Of a stretch of 64,000 nt of DNA, positions 18,361-27,772 are shown one piece after another. The position numbers were made by a program, and so were the translations under genes. The stretch spans positions 62,001 to 126,000 of the forward strand of contig SCRI01000086.1 of assembly GCA_004298675.1 (NCBI GenBank). The letters run 5' to 3'. Below the pieces are notes generated by a model. The model made no database searches. It saw nothing but the letters and a program-made list of their open reading frames with translations, and was not told the origin of the DNA. The stretch comes from a bacterium. GTDB taxonomy: Bacteria > Vulcanimicrobiota > Vulcanimicrobiia > Vulcanimicrobiales > SCRA01. The stretch's first letter is position 1. Every line of letters starts with the position of its first letter.

Positions 18361-19734
18361 GTGCGCAGCGATCTCCAGTGGGGCGGGCGGTTCACGCACG
18401 CCCCCGACGCCGATCTCTTGGCGTTCGGCTCCTCGCTCGAAGAGGATCTGCCGCTGGCGGCCTGCGACGTGCGCTGCTCGTTGGCTCACGTCGAAGCGCT
18501 GGCCGGCGGCGGCATCGTGAGCGCCGGCGACGCGCAGGCGTTGCGCGAAGCGCTGGCGCGCGTGGGCGAGGAGATCGCGGCGGGGACGTTTGCAACTTGG
18601 GCGCGCGCGGGAGCGTTCGAGGACGTCCACGGCGCCATCGATGCGCGCGCGCGCGAGCTAGCCGGCGAGCCCGGCGCGCGCCTGCACGCGGGGCGCTCGC
18701 GCAACGATCAAGTGGCGACGACGCTCCTGCTCTACGTACGCGAGCAGTGCCAAACGCTGGCGGGGCTGGTGCGTTCCGCCGCGCTACGTCTGCTCGATGC
18801 GGCCGACGAGGAGTTGGCGGCGGGCACGCTGGTGCCGGGGATGACGCATTGGCAGCACGCGCAGCCGATTGCGCTGGCATTCTGGCTGCAGGCGTGGGCC
18901 ACGGCTTTGGCGCGGGACGCGCGCCGGCTGGACGACGCCGAACGCACGGCGCGGCGCAGTTGTCCGCTTGGTTCCGCGGCGCTGGCGGGGAGCACGCTCC
19001 CGCTCGACCGCGCCGCAGCGGCGCGCGCGCTGGACTTCGACGCTCCGTCGCGCAATGCGCTGGACGCCATCGGCAACCGTGACGCCGCGCTCGACGCGTT
19101 GCATGCCGCGACGCGCGCGCTGCTCACCGCCTCGCGCTGCTCCGAGGAGCTGGTGATCTGGATGACCCAGGAGTTTGCCTTTGCACGCCTGGACGATCGT
19201 GCCTCGACCGGCTCGAGCCTGATGCCGCAGAAGAAGAACCCCGACGTCTTCGAACTGGTGCGAGCTCACGGCGGCACGGCCATTGGCATGCTGACCGGGG
19301 CGCTGGCCACCGTGAAGGGCGTGGCGCAGTCGTACCAACGCGACCTCCAGGAGACGAAGGCGGTGGTGGTGGGTGGCTTGGAGCACGCGCGCACGGTCTT
19401 CTCGGCATTCGAGCGCGGGCTGGGTTACGTGCGCTTCGAACGCGAGCGCTGCACGGCGCGCGCGGCGGTGGGCTTCGCCGTCGCGACGGACGTGGCCGAC
19501 GCTCTGGTGCTGAGCGGTCTGCCCACGCGCGCCGCGCACGAACGCGTGGGCCGCGCGGTGGCGCAAGCTGAAGCGCAAGGACGCGAGCTGAAGCGCGAGG
19601 ATCTACAGGCGCTGGGTATCGACGTACCGTTGGACGGGGCGGGCTCGGTCGCCGCCAAGCGTACGAGCGGCTCCACCAATCCCAGCGAGATTCGTCTCGC
19701 CATCGCCGCGCTCAGAGAGGAGCTGCAGTCATGA
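18361..19734 (+). CDS. argH: Argininosuccinate lyase
   Basis: 457 aa from GTG 18361, five bases after the argG stop. It releases arginine and fumarate. Signature GSSLMPQKKNPD with the catalytic Ser; LHAGRSRNDQVAT and MTHWQHAQPI also match. The track start at 18289 overlaps argG by 67 bp and is rejected. The last 4 nt overlap argC (ATGA). Confidence 0.96.
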   Translation: MRSDLQWGGRFTHAPDADLLAFGSSLEEDLPLAACDVRCSLAHVEALAGGGIVSAGDAQALREALARVGEEIAAGTFATWARAGAFEDVHGAIDARARELAGEPGARLHAGRSRNDQVATTLLLYVREQCQTLAGLVRSAALRLLDAADEELAAGTLVPGMTHWQHAQPIALAFWLQAWATALARDARRLDDAERTARRSCPLGSAALAGSTLPLDRAAAARALDFDAPSRNALDAIGNRDAALDALHAATRALLTASRCSEELVIWMTQEFAFARLDDRASTGSSLMPQKKNPDVFELVRAHGGTAIGMLTGALATVKGVAQSYQRDLQETKAVVVGGLEHARTVFSAFERGLGYVRFERERCTARAAVGFAVATDVADALVLSGLPTRAAHERVGRAVAQAEAQGRELKREDLQALGIDVPLDGAGSVAAKRTSGSTNPSEIRLAIAALREELQS

Positions 19735-20696
19735 CGCGCCTGCACATCGTCGGAGCCTCCGGGTACGCCGCGGGTGAGGTGATTCGCTTCGCAGCCAAGC
19801 ATCCGCGCTTGGAACTGGGGGCGCTCGAGAGCGAGAGCGCGGCCGGGCGGCCGCTGGGAGAGATCTTCCCGGCGCTGCGGCGCGTCGGACGCACGTTTGA
19901 TGCCCCCGGTGCCGTGGAGCGCTCGATGCAGCCCGGTGATGCCGTGATCTTCGGCGCCGGGAGCGGCGTGGCGCTCTCGCGCGCGCCGCAAATGGCAGAG
20001 CGCGGCGTGAAAGTCGTCGATCTCTCCAGCGACTTCCGCCACGATCCGAGTGCGGTGTACGGCGCGCCGGAGCGCCACCGCGCCGAGATCGTGCACGCGA
20101 GGCTCGTAGCCAATCCCGGCTGCTACCCCACGGCGACGGCGCTGGCCCTCGCGCCGCTCGCGCTGTGGGCGGACGAGATCGTTCAGGTCGTGGTAGACGC
20201 CAAGAGCGGCGTCTCCGGCGCCGGACGCACGCCCAAGACCTCCTCGCTCTTCTGCGAGATCGACGGCGAGGTGATCGCCTATGGGCTCGAGGGACACCGC
20301 CACCTGCCCGAGATGACGGCGGAGCTGCGTGCCTGTGGCATCACGGCGCCGCTGCTCTTCACGCCGCAAGTGGTGCCGCTCAAGCGCGGCATGTTGGTGA
20401 ACGCGTACGCGGTCTTTGCACAAGCTCCGGCTGAGGAGGAAATTTTGGAAGCGTTCCACGCCATGTACGAGCGCGAGCCGTTCGTGCATCTCGTAACGAA
20501 CGCTCCCAGTTTAGGGAGCGTGCTGGGCACCAACGATGCCGAACTGCACGTCTCCGTTGCGGGGAATGCCGTACGCGTGATCTGTGCCATCGACAACCTC
20601 GGCAAAGGTGCCGCCACGCAGGCTCTCCAATCGCTCAATATCATGCTCGGTTATCCCGAAGAGGAGGGACTCGATGCTCGCGCCCTCATCGCCTGA
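19731..20696 (+). CDS. argC: N-acetyl-gamma-glutamyl-phosphate reductase
   Basis: 321 aa. NADPH-dependent third step of arginine synthesis. It has the Rossmann start ([16 protein letters not shown]), active-site Cys in [10 protein letters not shown], and GHRHLPEM with the catalytic His. Shorter than many ArgC proteins but complete. The 3' end overlaps argJ by 23 bp. Confidence 0.95.
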   Translation: MTRLHIVGASGYAAGEVIRFAAKHPRLELGALESESAAGRPLGEIFPALRRVGRTFDAPGAVERSMQPGDAVIFGAGSGVALSRAPQMAERGVKVVDLSSDFRHDPSAVYGAPERHRAEIVHARLVANPGCYPTATALALAPLALWADEIVQVVVDAKSGVSGAGRTPKTSSLFCEIDGEVIAYGLEGHRHLPEMTAELRACGITAPLLFTPQVVPLKRGMLVNAYAVFAQAPAEEEILEAFHAMYEREPFVHLVTNAPSLGSVLGTNDAELHVSVAGNAVRVICAIDNLGKGAATQALQSLNIMLGYPEEEGLDARALIA

Positions 20697-21888
20697 TCGT
20701 CTCATCGCGGTACGTGGTGGACTGGGCGCGGTGCCGGGAATCTCGCTGACCGGCATCCACGCGGGCTTCAAGAAGCGCAAGCCCGATCTCGTCTTGATCT
20801 CGGCCGCGCAGGATTGCGTAGCCGCGGGCTGCGTGACCACCAACGAGATCAAGGCCGCGCCGGTGCTGGTGAGCAACGAGCACCTGGCGGCGGACGGCGA
20901 GGCGATCCGCGCCATCGTCTGCAACTCCGGTTGTGCCAACGCCTGCACCGGCGAACGCGGCCTGCACGACGCGCGCACCACCGCACGCCAGACCGCGGCG
21001 CTCCTGGGCGTGCGCCCCACGCAAGTGCTGGTGGCGTCGACGGGCGTGATCGGCGTGCCGCTCGCGATGGACCGCATGCAGAAGGGGCTGGAGCGCATCG
21101 TGGAGTTGGTGCGCGAGGGCAGCGAGGCCGCTTACGAAGCCGCCGAAGCGATCATGACCACCGACCATGTGCCCAAGCTCTCGGCCTATGCCTTCTACCA
21201 CGAAGGCAAACGTTACGTGGTGGGCGGCATTGCCAAAGGCGCCGGCATGATCGCCCCCAACATGGCGACGATGCTCGCGTTCGTGGCCACCGACGCGCCG
21301 ATGAACCGGGACTCGCTGCAGGCGGCGCTCTGCGAGGTCGTGGCCGACAGCTTCAACATGATCTCCGTCGACGGTGATATGAGCACCAACGACTCCATCT
21401 ACGCGCTGGCGGCGCGCGGCGAGGGTGAGGCCTCGCCCGCTTTCAAGACGGCGCTGCGCGCGGTGTGCGAGGAGTTGGCGGTGGCGATGGTGCGCGACGG
21501 CGAGGGCGCCACCAAGACCATGACGGTCACGGTCTCCGGCGCGGCGTCGCGCGAGCAGGCACGCGCGGTCTGCAAGGCGATCATCAACTCGAGCTTGGTG
21601 AAGTGCGCGCTCTACGGCGAGGATCCCAACTGGGGCCGCATCGTCGCCGCTGCCGGAAGTATCGGTGCCGGCGTCTCGGACGGTGCGTGGCGGCTCTTGC
21701 TCAACGACAAGGTCTGGGTCGAGCGCGGCGCCGTGGAGGCCATCAGCGAGGCGGAGGCCCACGCCGAATTGGAAGGGCAGGACGTACGCGTCGTGCTCGA
21801 CCTTGGATTGGGGCAGGAGCAGGCCACCGGATGGGGCTGCGACCTGACCGGGCAATACGTGCGCATCAACGCGCACTACCGCACCTAG
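20674..21888 (+). CDS. argJ: Glutamate N-acetyltransferase/amino-acid acetyltransferase
   Basis: 404 aa from ATG 20674 with ribosome site GAGGAGGGA inside argC. ArgJ transfers acetyl from N-acetylornithine to glutamate, recycling acetyl groups. The self-cleavage site is present ([14 protein letters not shown], cleavage before Thr), as is STGVIGVPL. Its presence, and the absence of argE and argA here, shows the cyclic pathway. Confidence 0.95.
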   Translation: MLAPSSPDRLIAVRGGLGAVPGISLTGIHAGFKKRKPDLVLISAAQDCVAAGCVTTNEIKAAPVLVSNEHLAADGEAIRAIVCNSGCANACTGERGLHDARTTARQTAALLGVRPTQVLVASTGVIGVPLAMDRMQKGLERIVELVREGSEAAYEAAEAIMTTDHVPKLSAYAFYHEGKRYVVGGIAKGAGMIAPNMATMLAFVATDAPMNRDSLQAALCEVVADSFNMISVDGDMSTNDSIYALAARGEGEASPAFKTALRAVCEELAVAMVRDGEGATKTMTVTVSGAASREQARAVCKAIINSSLVKCALYGEDPNWGRIVAAAGSIGAGVSDGAWRLLLNDKVWVERGAVEAISEAEAHAELEGQDVRVVLDLGLGQEQATGWGCDLTGQYVRINAHYRT

Positions 21889-21921
21889 CGCCGGCATTTC
21901 GTTACGGCAAAGGAAGGCATT

Positions 21922-23163
21922 GTGGAGACGCTTTCGTCCGCCACTACTGCGGGGTTGGCACCCGCGAGCACCGAGCAGATCGTGGAGTTGGACCGCAACT
22001 GTGTGGTGCAGACGTACCGCCGGCTGCCGGTGCTGTTCGTGCGCGGCGAGGGCTGCGAGCTGGTGGACGCCGAGGGACGCCGCTACGTGGACTTCGTGGC
22101 CGGCATTGCCGTCTGCGCGCTGGGCCACGCGCATCCAGCTGTAACCGCGGCCATCGCGGCCCAGGCCGCGACGCTCGTGCACGCCAGCAATCTCTACTAC
22201 ACCGTGCCGAGTACTCAGTTAGCGGCGCAACTAGTTCGCCGTTCAGGTTTGGCGCGCGCATTCTTCTGTAATAGCGGCACGGAGGCCAACGAAGCCGCTA
22301 TCAAGCTGGCGCGCAAGCACGCCTACCGCAAGGGCGAGCCGGGCCGCACGACCATCATCACGATGCAGGGCGCCTTTCACGGGCGTACGTTCGGCGCATT
22401 GGCGGCCACGCCCAATCCGAAGTACCAGGAGGGCTTCGCGCCGCTGCCGGGCGGTTTCGCCAGCATCGAGTTCGGCAACGTCGCGCAGGCGCGCGCGACG
22501 ATCGGCGCCGATACGGCGGCGGTCTTGGTGGAGCCGGTCCAGGGCGAATCGGGGATCCACCCCGCCGATCCCGCCTACCTTGGCGCATTGCGAGAACTGT
22601 GCGATCAACGCGGGGTGCTGTTGATTTTCGATGAAGTGCAGTGCGGCCTAGGCCGGATCGGCACGCCGTTTGCCTTCCAGCACTTCGGCGTCGTACCCGA
22701 CGCGGTGACGTTGGCCAAAGGGTTGGCCAACGGTTTGCCGATTGGCGCGCTGGTGGTGGGCGAAAAGGCGGCGCAATCGCTGCAGCCGGGCGATCACGGC
22801 ACCACCTTCGGCGGTAATCCCGTGGCCTGCGCGGCGGCGCTGGCACACCTCGCGGTCTCCGAACGCGACGACGTGCCCGGCAACGCGCGCCGCGTGGGTG
22901 CGGTGCTGCACGAGGAGTTGGAGCGCCTCGCCGCCGCATACCCCGCGCTCCTGGGCGAAGTGCGTGGAATCGGGATGATGCAGGGCGTGCAGGTGAAGGA
23001 GCCCGCGAAGGCCCGTGCGATCGTGGAGGCGGCGCTGGAAGAGCGGGTCGTGGCCAACGACGCGGGCGGCAACACGCTGCGTTTCGTGCCGCCGCTGATC
23101 ATGACGGCGGAGCAGGTCCGCGAGGGGATCCGCCGTCTGGAGCGCGCCCTGGCCCGCATGTAG
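21922..23163 (+). CDS. argD: Acetylornithine aminotransferase
   Basis: 413 aa, class III PLP aminotransferase. GTG start with ribosome site AAGGAAGG. PLP-lysine in TLAKGLANGLPIGAL; FCNSGTEANEAAIKLARK and IFDEVQCGLGRIGT bind cofactor. Its place at the end of the arg operon supports N-acetylornithine aminotransferase; enzymes of this type often also serve lysine synthesis, and dapD lies 30 kb away. Confidence 0.94.
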   Translation: METLSSATTAGLAPASTEQIVELDRNCVVQTYRRLPVLFVRGEGCELVDAEGRRYVDFVAGIAVCALGHAHPAVTAAIAAQAATLVHASNLYYTVPSTQLAAQLVRRSGLARAFFCNSGTEANEAAIKLARKHAYRKGEPGRTTIITMQGAFHGRTFGALAATPNPKYQEGFAPLPGGFASIEFGNVAQARATIGADTAAVLVEPVQGESGIHPADPAYLGALRELCDQRGVLLIFDEVQCGLGRIGTPFAFQHFGVVPDAVTLAKGLANGLPIGALVVGEKAAQSLQPGDHGTTFGGNPVACAAALAHLAVSERDDVPGNARRVGAVLHEELERLAAAYPALLGEVRGIGMMQGVQVKEPAKARAIVEAALEERVVANDAGGNTLRFVPPLIMTAEQVREGIRRLERALARM

Positions 23164-23171
23164 CAGGCGCC

Positions 23172-23201
23172 GTGACTGTGCAAAGTTATTTGCAGAGTCA
23201 C
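23172..23201. promoter_or_regulatory. 30-bp dyad upstream of the RpiR regulator
   Basis: Two nested perfect arms: GTGACT...AGTCAC and TGCAAA...TTTGCA, centred on GTTA, with one G facing G between them. It starts 9 bp after the argD stop and ends at the base before the -35 box. A likely operator for the adjacent regulator. Confidence 0.7.
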
Positions 23202-23230
23202 TTGATCTAGCAAATATTCCGTGCTAGAGT
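23202..23230 (+). promoter_or_regulatory. Promoter of the rpiR-family operon
   Basis: TTGATC (23202-23207), 17 nt, TAGAGT (23225-23230). Each box matches 4/6. The predicted start, about 7 nt on, coincides with ATG 23237, so the mRNA may be leaderless. Confidence 0.55.
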
Positions 23231-23236
23231 GGCCGC

Positions 23237-24166
23237 ATGGCAAAGCGCCGTGCCGGCCCGAAGAGCTATGCGGACCTGGCGGAACTCCTACAGCGTGATT
23301 TCGAAGGGCTCACGCCAAGCCACCAGCGTGTTGCGCGCCTGATTCTCACAGAGCCGGCCAACTGCGCGTTCATGACGGTCTCGGAGTTGGCGGATGCGGC
23401 CGGGGTGGATGCCTCCACCGTCTCCCGCTTCGCGATGCAGCAGGGCCTGGGAGGGTTTCCGGCGCTCGCGCGTCTGTGCCAGGAGCGGCTGCGCGCGGAC
23501 GCCCAGCTCCTGCAGCGCTTTGACAGCCTCCCCTATCGTACGTCGCCCGGCTCCAGCCTCTTTACGGACGTGGTTGCCAACGATCAGCGCAACATCGCGC
23601 AGACCTTCGCGCACGCGCAGGCCAGCGGCGACTGGGCCGCAACCGTGTCGACGCTCGCCAAGGCTCGGCACGTCTACGTCGTGGGCATGCGCGTCTGCCA
23701 CAGTCCCGCGTATCTGCTTGCCTATCTCTTGTCGATGCTGCGTGCCGGCGTCGTATTCGCCAGTGCCGAGGCCGGACGGCTTCCAGACTTGCTGCGCCGC
23801 CTCGCTCCCGAGGATGCCGTGGTCGTGGTCTCGATCCACCCCTACTCGCGGGATGCGGTGGCGACGTTCCGTTTCGCGCAGCGGCGGGGCGCCGTCACGA
23901 TCTCGTTGACGGATAATGCCGCCTCGCCGCTGGCGCGAGGGGCAGCGTTCGTCTATTGCGTCGAGACCGCGGGCGTCTCCATCATGCGCTCGGTGACGGC
24001 GTTCGTGAGCTTGGCGGAGACGTTGGCGTCCGCGGTGGCATTGCGGCTGGGAAAGGCCGCGCGCACCGAGCTTTCGGCGCAGGAGGAGATGCTGCGCGAG
24101 TTCGGCGCCTACGAGACGCATTCCGAGGATGCCGGCACGTATTTCAAGCTCGCCGTTGACGAGTAG
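23237..24166 (+). CDS. RpiR/MurR-family transcriptional regulator
   Basis: 309 aa. N-terminal HTH_6 (TPSHQRVARLILTEPANCAFMTVSELADAAGVDASTVSRFAMQQGL) and C-terminal SIS domain (KARHVYVVGMRVCHSPAYLLAYLL; VVVVSIHPYSRDAVATFRFAQRRG). SIS domains usually sense sugar or amino-sugar phosphates, but the operon here concerns amino compounds, and some RpiR regulators control such genes. It lacks a normal ribosome site and appears leaderless. Confidence 0.9.
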   Translation: MAKRRAGPKSYADLAELLQRDFEGLTPSHQRVARLILTEPANCAFMTVSELADAAGVDASTVSRFAMQQGLGGFPALARLCQERLRADAQLLQRFDSLPYRTSPGSSLFTDVVANDQRNIAQTFAHAQASGDWAATVSTLAKARHVYVVGMRVCHSPAYLLAYLLSMLRAGVVFASAEAGRLPDLLRRLAPEDAVVVVSIHPYSRDAVATFRFAQRRGAVTISLTDNAASPLARGAAFVYCVETAGVSIMRSVTAFVSLAETLASAVALRLGKAARTELSAQEEMLREFGAYETHSEDAGTYFKLAVDE

Positions 24167-24185
24167 TCTAGGAAAGGAGCGAGGC

Positions 24186-24713
24186 ATGGCACGGGTCCCC
24201 TACGTGGATCCAGAGCGCGCAACGGACGAGCGCGTCGGTCAGCTCTACCGTGAGATCGCGCAGTTGCGGGGCTCTGTGCTCAACCTGTACCGGGCCTTGG
24301 CCAATCAGCCGGAGGCGCTGCGCTCGTTCATGGTGATGTCGCGCCACGTCCGCGACGAGTCGAGTCTGCCCGGGGATCTGCGGGAGCTGGGGATTCTCGC
24401 CGTGGCGCATACCCTGGACGTTCCCTACGAACGTATGCACCACGAGCCGGCCGCGCGCCGCGCGGGCGTGAGCGAGGAGCAGATTGCGGCGCTGCCGCGC
24501 TGGCGCGAGAGCGGCGCGTTTGATCCGGCGCAGCGCGCCGTGTTGGCTTACGCGGAGAGCGTCGCGCGCCACCATGCGGTGGATGCGGCGACATTCGACG
24601 CGCTGCGCGAGCACTTGTCGCGCGAGCAGCTCGTCGACCTCGCCGTGACCATCGCCTGGTATCACTTTTGTGCCGCGCTCATTGGACCATTGGAGATCGA
24701 CCTGGAACGATGA
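24186..24713 (+). CDS. Carboxymuconolactone-decarboxylase/AhpD-family protein
   Basis: 175 aa, ribosome site AAAGGAG before ATG 24186. Helical CMD fold (RHVRDESSLPGDLRELGILAVAHTLDVPYERMHHEPAARRAGVSEEQIAALP; YHFCAALIG). The AhpD CxxC is absent, so a peroxidase role is unlikely; the family also has decarboxylases and many proteins of unknown function. The stop overlaps the aminotransferase ATG (ATGA). Confidence 0.82.
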   Translation: MARVPYVDPERATDERVGQLYREIAQLRGSVLNLYRALANQPEALRSFMVMSRHVRDESSLPGDLRELGILAVAHTLDVPYERMHHEPAARRAGVSEEQIAALPRWRESGAFDPAQRAVLAYAESVARHHAVDAATFDALREHLSREQLVDLAVTIAWYHFCAALIGPLEIDLER

Positions 24714-26050
24714 CCAACGTATTCTACCGGGATGTTGCCAAGCGCTACCCTAAGGCGGTGCGCGGCAACGGGGTCTACCTGTACGATGCCGACGGAAAGC
24801 GTTACCTAGACGGCAGTGCCGGCGCCTTGGTGGCGGCGGTTGGGCATGGCCGCCGGGAGATCGCCGACGCCGCCGCGGCGGCGATCTCCACGCTTGGCTT
24901 CGCGCACACGTCGCAGTTCACGACCGAGGCGCAGGAGCAGCTCGCTGCGCGAGTCGCGGCCATGGCTCCGCAGGGTCTCGAGCACGTCTACCTCGTCTCG
25001 GGTGGCTCCGAAGCCAACGAGACGGCACTCAAAATGGCCTACCAGTACCACCAGCGGCGCGGGCAGCGCGCGAAAGAGATCGTGATCTCACGCAGCCCCA
25101 GCTATCATGGCAACACACTGGGGGCGCTCTCAGCCTCAGGCCACCGCTCGCGGCGCGCTGCGATGGCGCCGCTGGCGGACGCGTGGGTACAAGTGCCGGC
25201 GCCCGCGTGCGCGGAGCATGGCTGCCGCTACGTGCCGTCTTGCAGCGCTTGCGGCGCAGGCTGGGCCGATGCCGTCGAACAGGCCATCCTACGAGCCGGT
25301 CCACAGCGCGTGAGCGCGTTCATCGCCGAACCGGTCACGGGCTCGTCATGCGCGGCCTACGTGGCACCGGAGCCTTTCTTTGCGCGCATGCGCCAAATCT
25401 GCGACCGTCACGACGTGCTCTTCATCGCCGACGAGGTCATGTGCGGCATGGCACGCACCGGCACCAATTTCGCGATCGAGCAGCACGGTGTCGCACCCGA
25501 CATTCTGACGACGGCCAAGGGCCTGGGCGCGGGCTACGTGCCGCTCGGAGCCGCGATCGTCTCGCACGGCGTCTACGAGGCCTTCAGTACGACGCGGACC
25601 TTCACGCATGGTTTTACCTACTGCGGATCGTCGATTGCCGCGGCCATCGGCAATGCCGTTCTGTCCATCTTCGAGCGCGAATCATTATGCGAGCGCGCCC
25701 GACAGCACGGTATCTACCTGCGCCATGGTCTCGAGCAGTTGGCGCGCAGCCATCCCTTGATCGGTGAGGTTCGCGGCGTAGGACTGATGCAGGGGCTCGA
25801 ATTGGTGGCGGATCGCGAGCATGCGGTCTCCTTCGATCCCAGCGTGAAGATCACGGCGCGAGCGGTTGAGATTGCGTTTGCGCACGGTCTCATTCTCTAC
25901 CCCGCGGGCACGGGCGCAACCGAGCGCCATCGCGACCAACTCTTGATCGGCCCACCGCTCTCGATCGAGCGCGCGGAGATCGATGAACTTCTCTCCTTAC
26001 TCGATGCCGCGCTCAGCACGCTGGAGGCTGACGTGTCCAGCGCGCGCTGA
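24710..26050 (+). CDS. Class III PLP aminotransferase with a Cys-rich insert
   Basis: 446 aa. PLP features: VSGGSEANETALKMA, IADEVMCGMARTGT and Lys in TTAKGLGAGYVPLGA. Homologues of this type transfer omega-amino groups (beta-alanine, GABA, taurine-like) or form part of amino-acid catabolism; the amino donor is not fixed here. An insert near residue 165-180 carries four cysteines (CAEHGCRYVPSCSAC), spaced like a small metal site. Coupled to the CMD gene and followed 37 bp later by a periplasmic binding protein, which suggests uptake and transamination of one compound. Confidence 0.88.
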   Translation: MTNVFYRDVAKRYPKAVRGNGVYLYDADGKRYLDGSAGALVAAVGHGRREIADAAAAAISTLGFAHTSQFTTEAQEQLAARVAAMAPQGLEHVYLVSGGSEANETALKMAYQYHQRRGQRAKEIVISRSPSYHGNTLGALSASGHRSRRAAMAPLADAWVQVPAPACAEHGCRYVPSCSACGAGWADAVEQAILRAGPQRVSAFIAEPVTGSSCAAYVAPEPFFARMRQICDRHDVLFIADEVMCGMARTGTNFAIEQHGVAPDILTTAKGLGAGYVPLGAAIVSHGVYEAFSTTRTFTHGFTYCGSSIAAAIGNAVLSIFERESLCERARQHGIYLRHGLEQLARSHPLIGEVRGVGLMQGLELVADREHAVSFDPSVKITARAVEIAFAHGLILYPAGTGATERHRDQLLIGPPLSIERAEIDELLSLLDAALSTLEADVSSAR

Positions 26051-26087
26051 CTTCACAGCGTCTTCCATACCTAGGAGGTACACGAGC

Positions 26088-27314
26088 ATGTCCGGGACTT
26101 CACGCTCTCGTGCCGTGCGAACGGCCCTGGCGTTCCTCTGCGCAATCGTCCTCAGCGGTCTTTCGATGCCGGCGCCGGCAGCGGCCGCCGATCAAACCAT
26201 CAAGATCGGCTTGGACTTCTCCGTCTCCGGGGCCGATGCCGCGGACGACCAGCCGCCGCAGTTCGGCGCGATGCTGGCCATCGACGAGGCTAACAAGACC
26301 GCACCCAAGGGATTCCGCTTCGAGGCCATGGCGCTCGACGACGCCGTGGCTGGAATCCACAATCCACAGCAGGGCGCGACCAACATTCGCGCGCTGATCG
26401 CCGACCCCGCCGTCCTCGCGGTCGTGGGGCCGGGCTTCTCCAACGTTTCGGCGGCAACGATCCCACTGACCAACCCGGTGGGCTTGGTGCAAATCACGAC
26501 CCAAGCAACAAATCCCACGCTCACCAAGACGACCAAGTACCGGACCGCCTACCCAGACCGGCCGAATTACTTCCGCGTGTGCGCGACGGACGATCTTCAA
26601 GGCCGTGCCGACGCGGAGCTCGCGAAGAGTCTGCACCTCGAGCGCGTCTACATCATCGACGACAATGAGACCTACGGCCGTGGTCTCGCGGAAGTCTTCG
26701 AAAAGAAGTTCCGTGAGCTCGGCGGTACGGTGCTCGGCCACGACCACATCACCGCTCAGCAGCAAGACTTCAAGGCGCTGCTTACCAAGATCGCATCGAT
26801 GTCACCACAGGCGATCTTCTTCGGTGGTACTACCTCCACGGGGGGTGGATTGATCCGGCAGCAGATGCCTAGCGCCGGTCTCGATCCCGAGCATGTGGCG
26901 TACCTGGGCGGCGATGGCCTCAATAGCAAGGAGTTCGTGAAGCTGGCGGGCGCCGCGGCGAATAACATCTACTACACGGTGGCATCGCCGCACCTCGCCG
27001 ATACGCCGGCTGTCCGGTCGTTCACTGCCACCTACCGCGAGCACTATCATAGCGATCTCGGAGCCTACTCGGCCAACGGATACGTGGCGGCACAGACGGT
27101 GATCGCCGCGATCGAGAGCGCCATCAAGAAGAACCATGGCGCCATGCCGACGCGCGTTCAAGTACTCGACGCGATGCGGCAGACCAAGATGGAGACGTTG
27201 ATCGGGCCGGTGAGTTTCGACAAGAACGGCGATACCACCAATCCGATCTTCTCCGTGATGCATGTCAAGGACGGTAAGCAGCTCTACATGAGCCAGATCA
27301 CCATCAAAGACTGA
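26088..27314 (+). CDS. Liv-type periplasmic binding protein (Peripla_BP_6), orphan
   Basis: 408 aa with signal peptide (residues ~1-35, ending PAPAAAAD) and ribosome site AGGAGG. Type I periplasmic binding fold: IKIGLDFSVSGADAADDQPPQFGAMLAIDEAN, AVVGPGFSNVSAATIPLTN, VYIIDDNETYGRGLAEVF. It lacks its own permease and ATPase genes and probably serves the livHMGF system 1.7 kb away or another one. Ends before a strong terminator. Confidence 0.9.
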   Translation: MSGTSRSRAVRTALAFLCAIVLSGLSMPAPAAAADQTIKIGLDFSVSGADAADDQPPQFGAMLAIDEANKTAPKGFRFEAMALDDAVAGIHNPQQGATNIRALIADPAVLAVVGPGFSNVSAATIPLTNPVGLVQITTQATNPTLTKTTKYRTAYPDRPNYFRVCATDDLQGRADAELAKSLHLERVYIIDDNETYGRGLAEVFEKKFRELGGTVLGHDHITAQQQDFKALLTKIASMSPQAIFFGGTTSTGGGLIRQQMPSAGLDPEHVAYLGGDGLNSKEFVKLAGAAANNIYYTVASPHLADTPAVRSFTATYREHYHSDLGAYSANGYVAAQTVIAAIESAIKKNHGAMPTRVQVLDAMRQTKMETLIGPVSFDKNGDTTNPIFSVMHVKDGKQLYMSQITIKD

Positions 27315-27340
27315 CGCTATCCCGTGTAGATCGTGGAAGA

Positions 27341-27373
27341 AGAGGCGTTCGAACTGCATCGAACGCCTCTTTC
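27341..27373 (+). terminator. Terminator after the orphan binding protein
   Basis: 12-bp perfect stem (AGAGGCGTTCGA / TCGAACGCCTCT, loop ACTGCA) whose 3' arm runs into TTTC. It separates the RpiR operon from the opposing toxin gene. Confidence 0.75.
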
Positions 27374-27383
27374 GTGCACCGGA

Positions 27384-27722
27384 TTAGCGCTTCGTCAAGG
27401 TATGGTAAATACTCTGAGGCTCGTGTCGATGGCCAAACCCTCGCAGCTCGATTGAACCTTCGCCCAGCACTCGATAGACGAGGCGCAGATCCGCTCGTTG
27501 ATTGCGCCGTACGCAAGACTGGAATTTGGAGCGCTTCCAGCCCGTGTGTGCGTGCTGAAAATCCGTACCGCGGCCAGGCTCCCGCGTCACCAGGAGCACC
27601 TCCTTTGCGACGGCATCGATGGCGGCGATGTATGCATCGTCCTGGTCATAGGCGAGACGCAGGTTCGCGATGTCGTCGGAGATGTGTTCTGGGTTCGCGA
27701 CAATGTCGAGTTTCGCGATCAT
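27384..27722 (-). CDS. RelE/ParE-like toxin
   Basis: 112 aa from ATG 27722. The C-terminal half has the toxin core ADLRLVYRVLGEGSIELRGFGHRHEPQSIYHTL and a basic stretch (HTGWKRSKFQSCVRR), in line with ribosome-dependent mRNA interferases. The frame stays open upstream into the antitoxin, so a longer product is possible; an AAGAGGAG site lies ~27 nt before this ATG, and a non-standard CTG overlapping the antitoxin stop cannot be excluded. Base composition is less GC-rich than neighbours. Confidence 0.65.
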   Translation of the reverse strand: MIAKLDIVANPEHISDDIANLRLAYDQDDAYIAAIDAVAKEVLLVTREPGRGTDFQHAHTGWKRSKFQSCVRRNQRADLRLVYRVLGEGSIELRGFGHRHEPQSIYHTLTKR

Positions 27723-27772
27723 CGCGAGAAACCCGCTTACTGCGTCGCGGACACTCCTCTTGGAAGGCGTGC

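Noticed and set aside
20686-22182. 498-aa minus-strand ORF
   Set aside because: Antisense to argJ and argD, His/Arg-rich, no recognisable motif.
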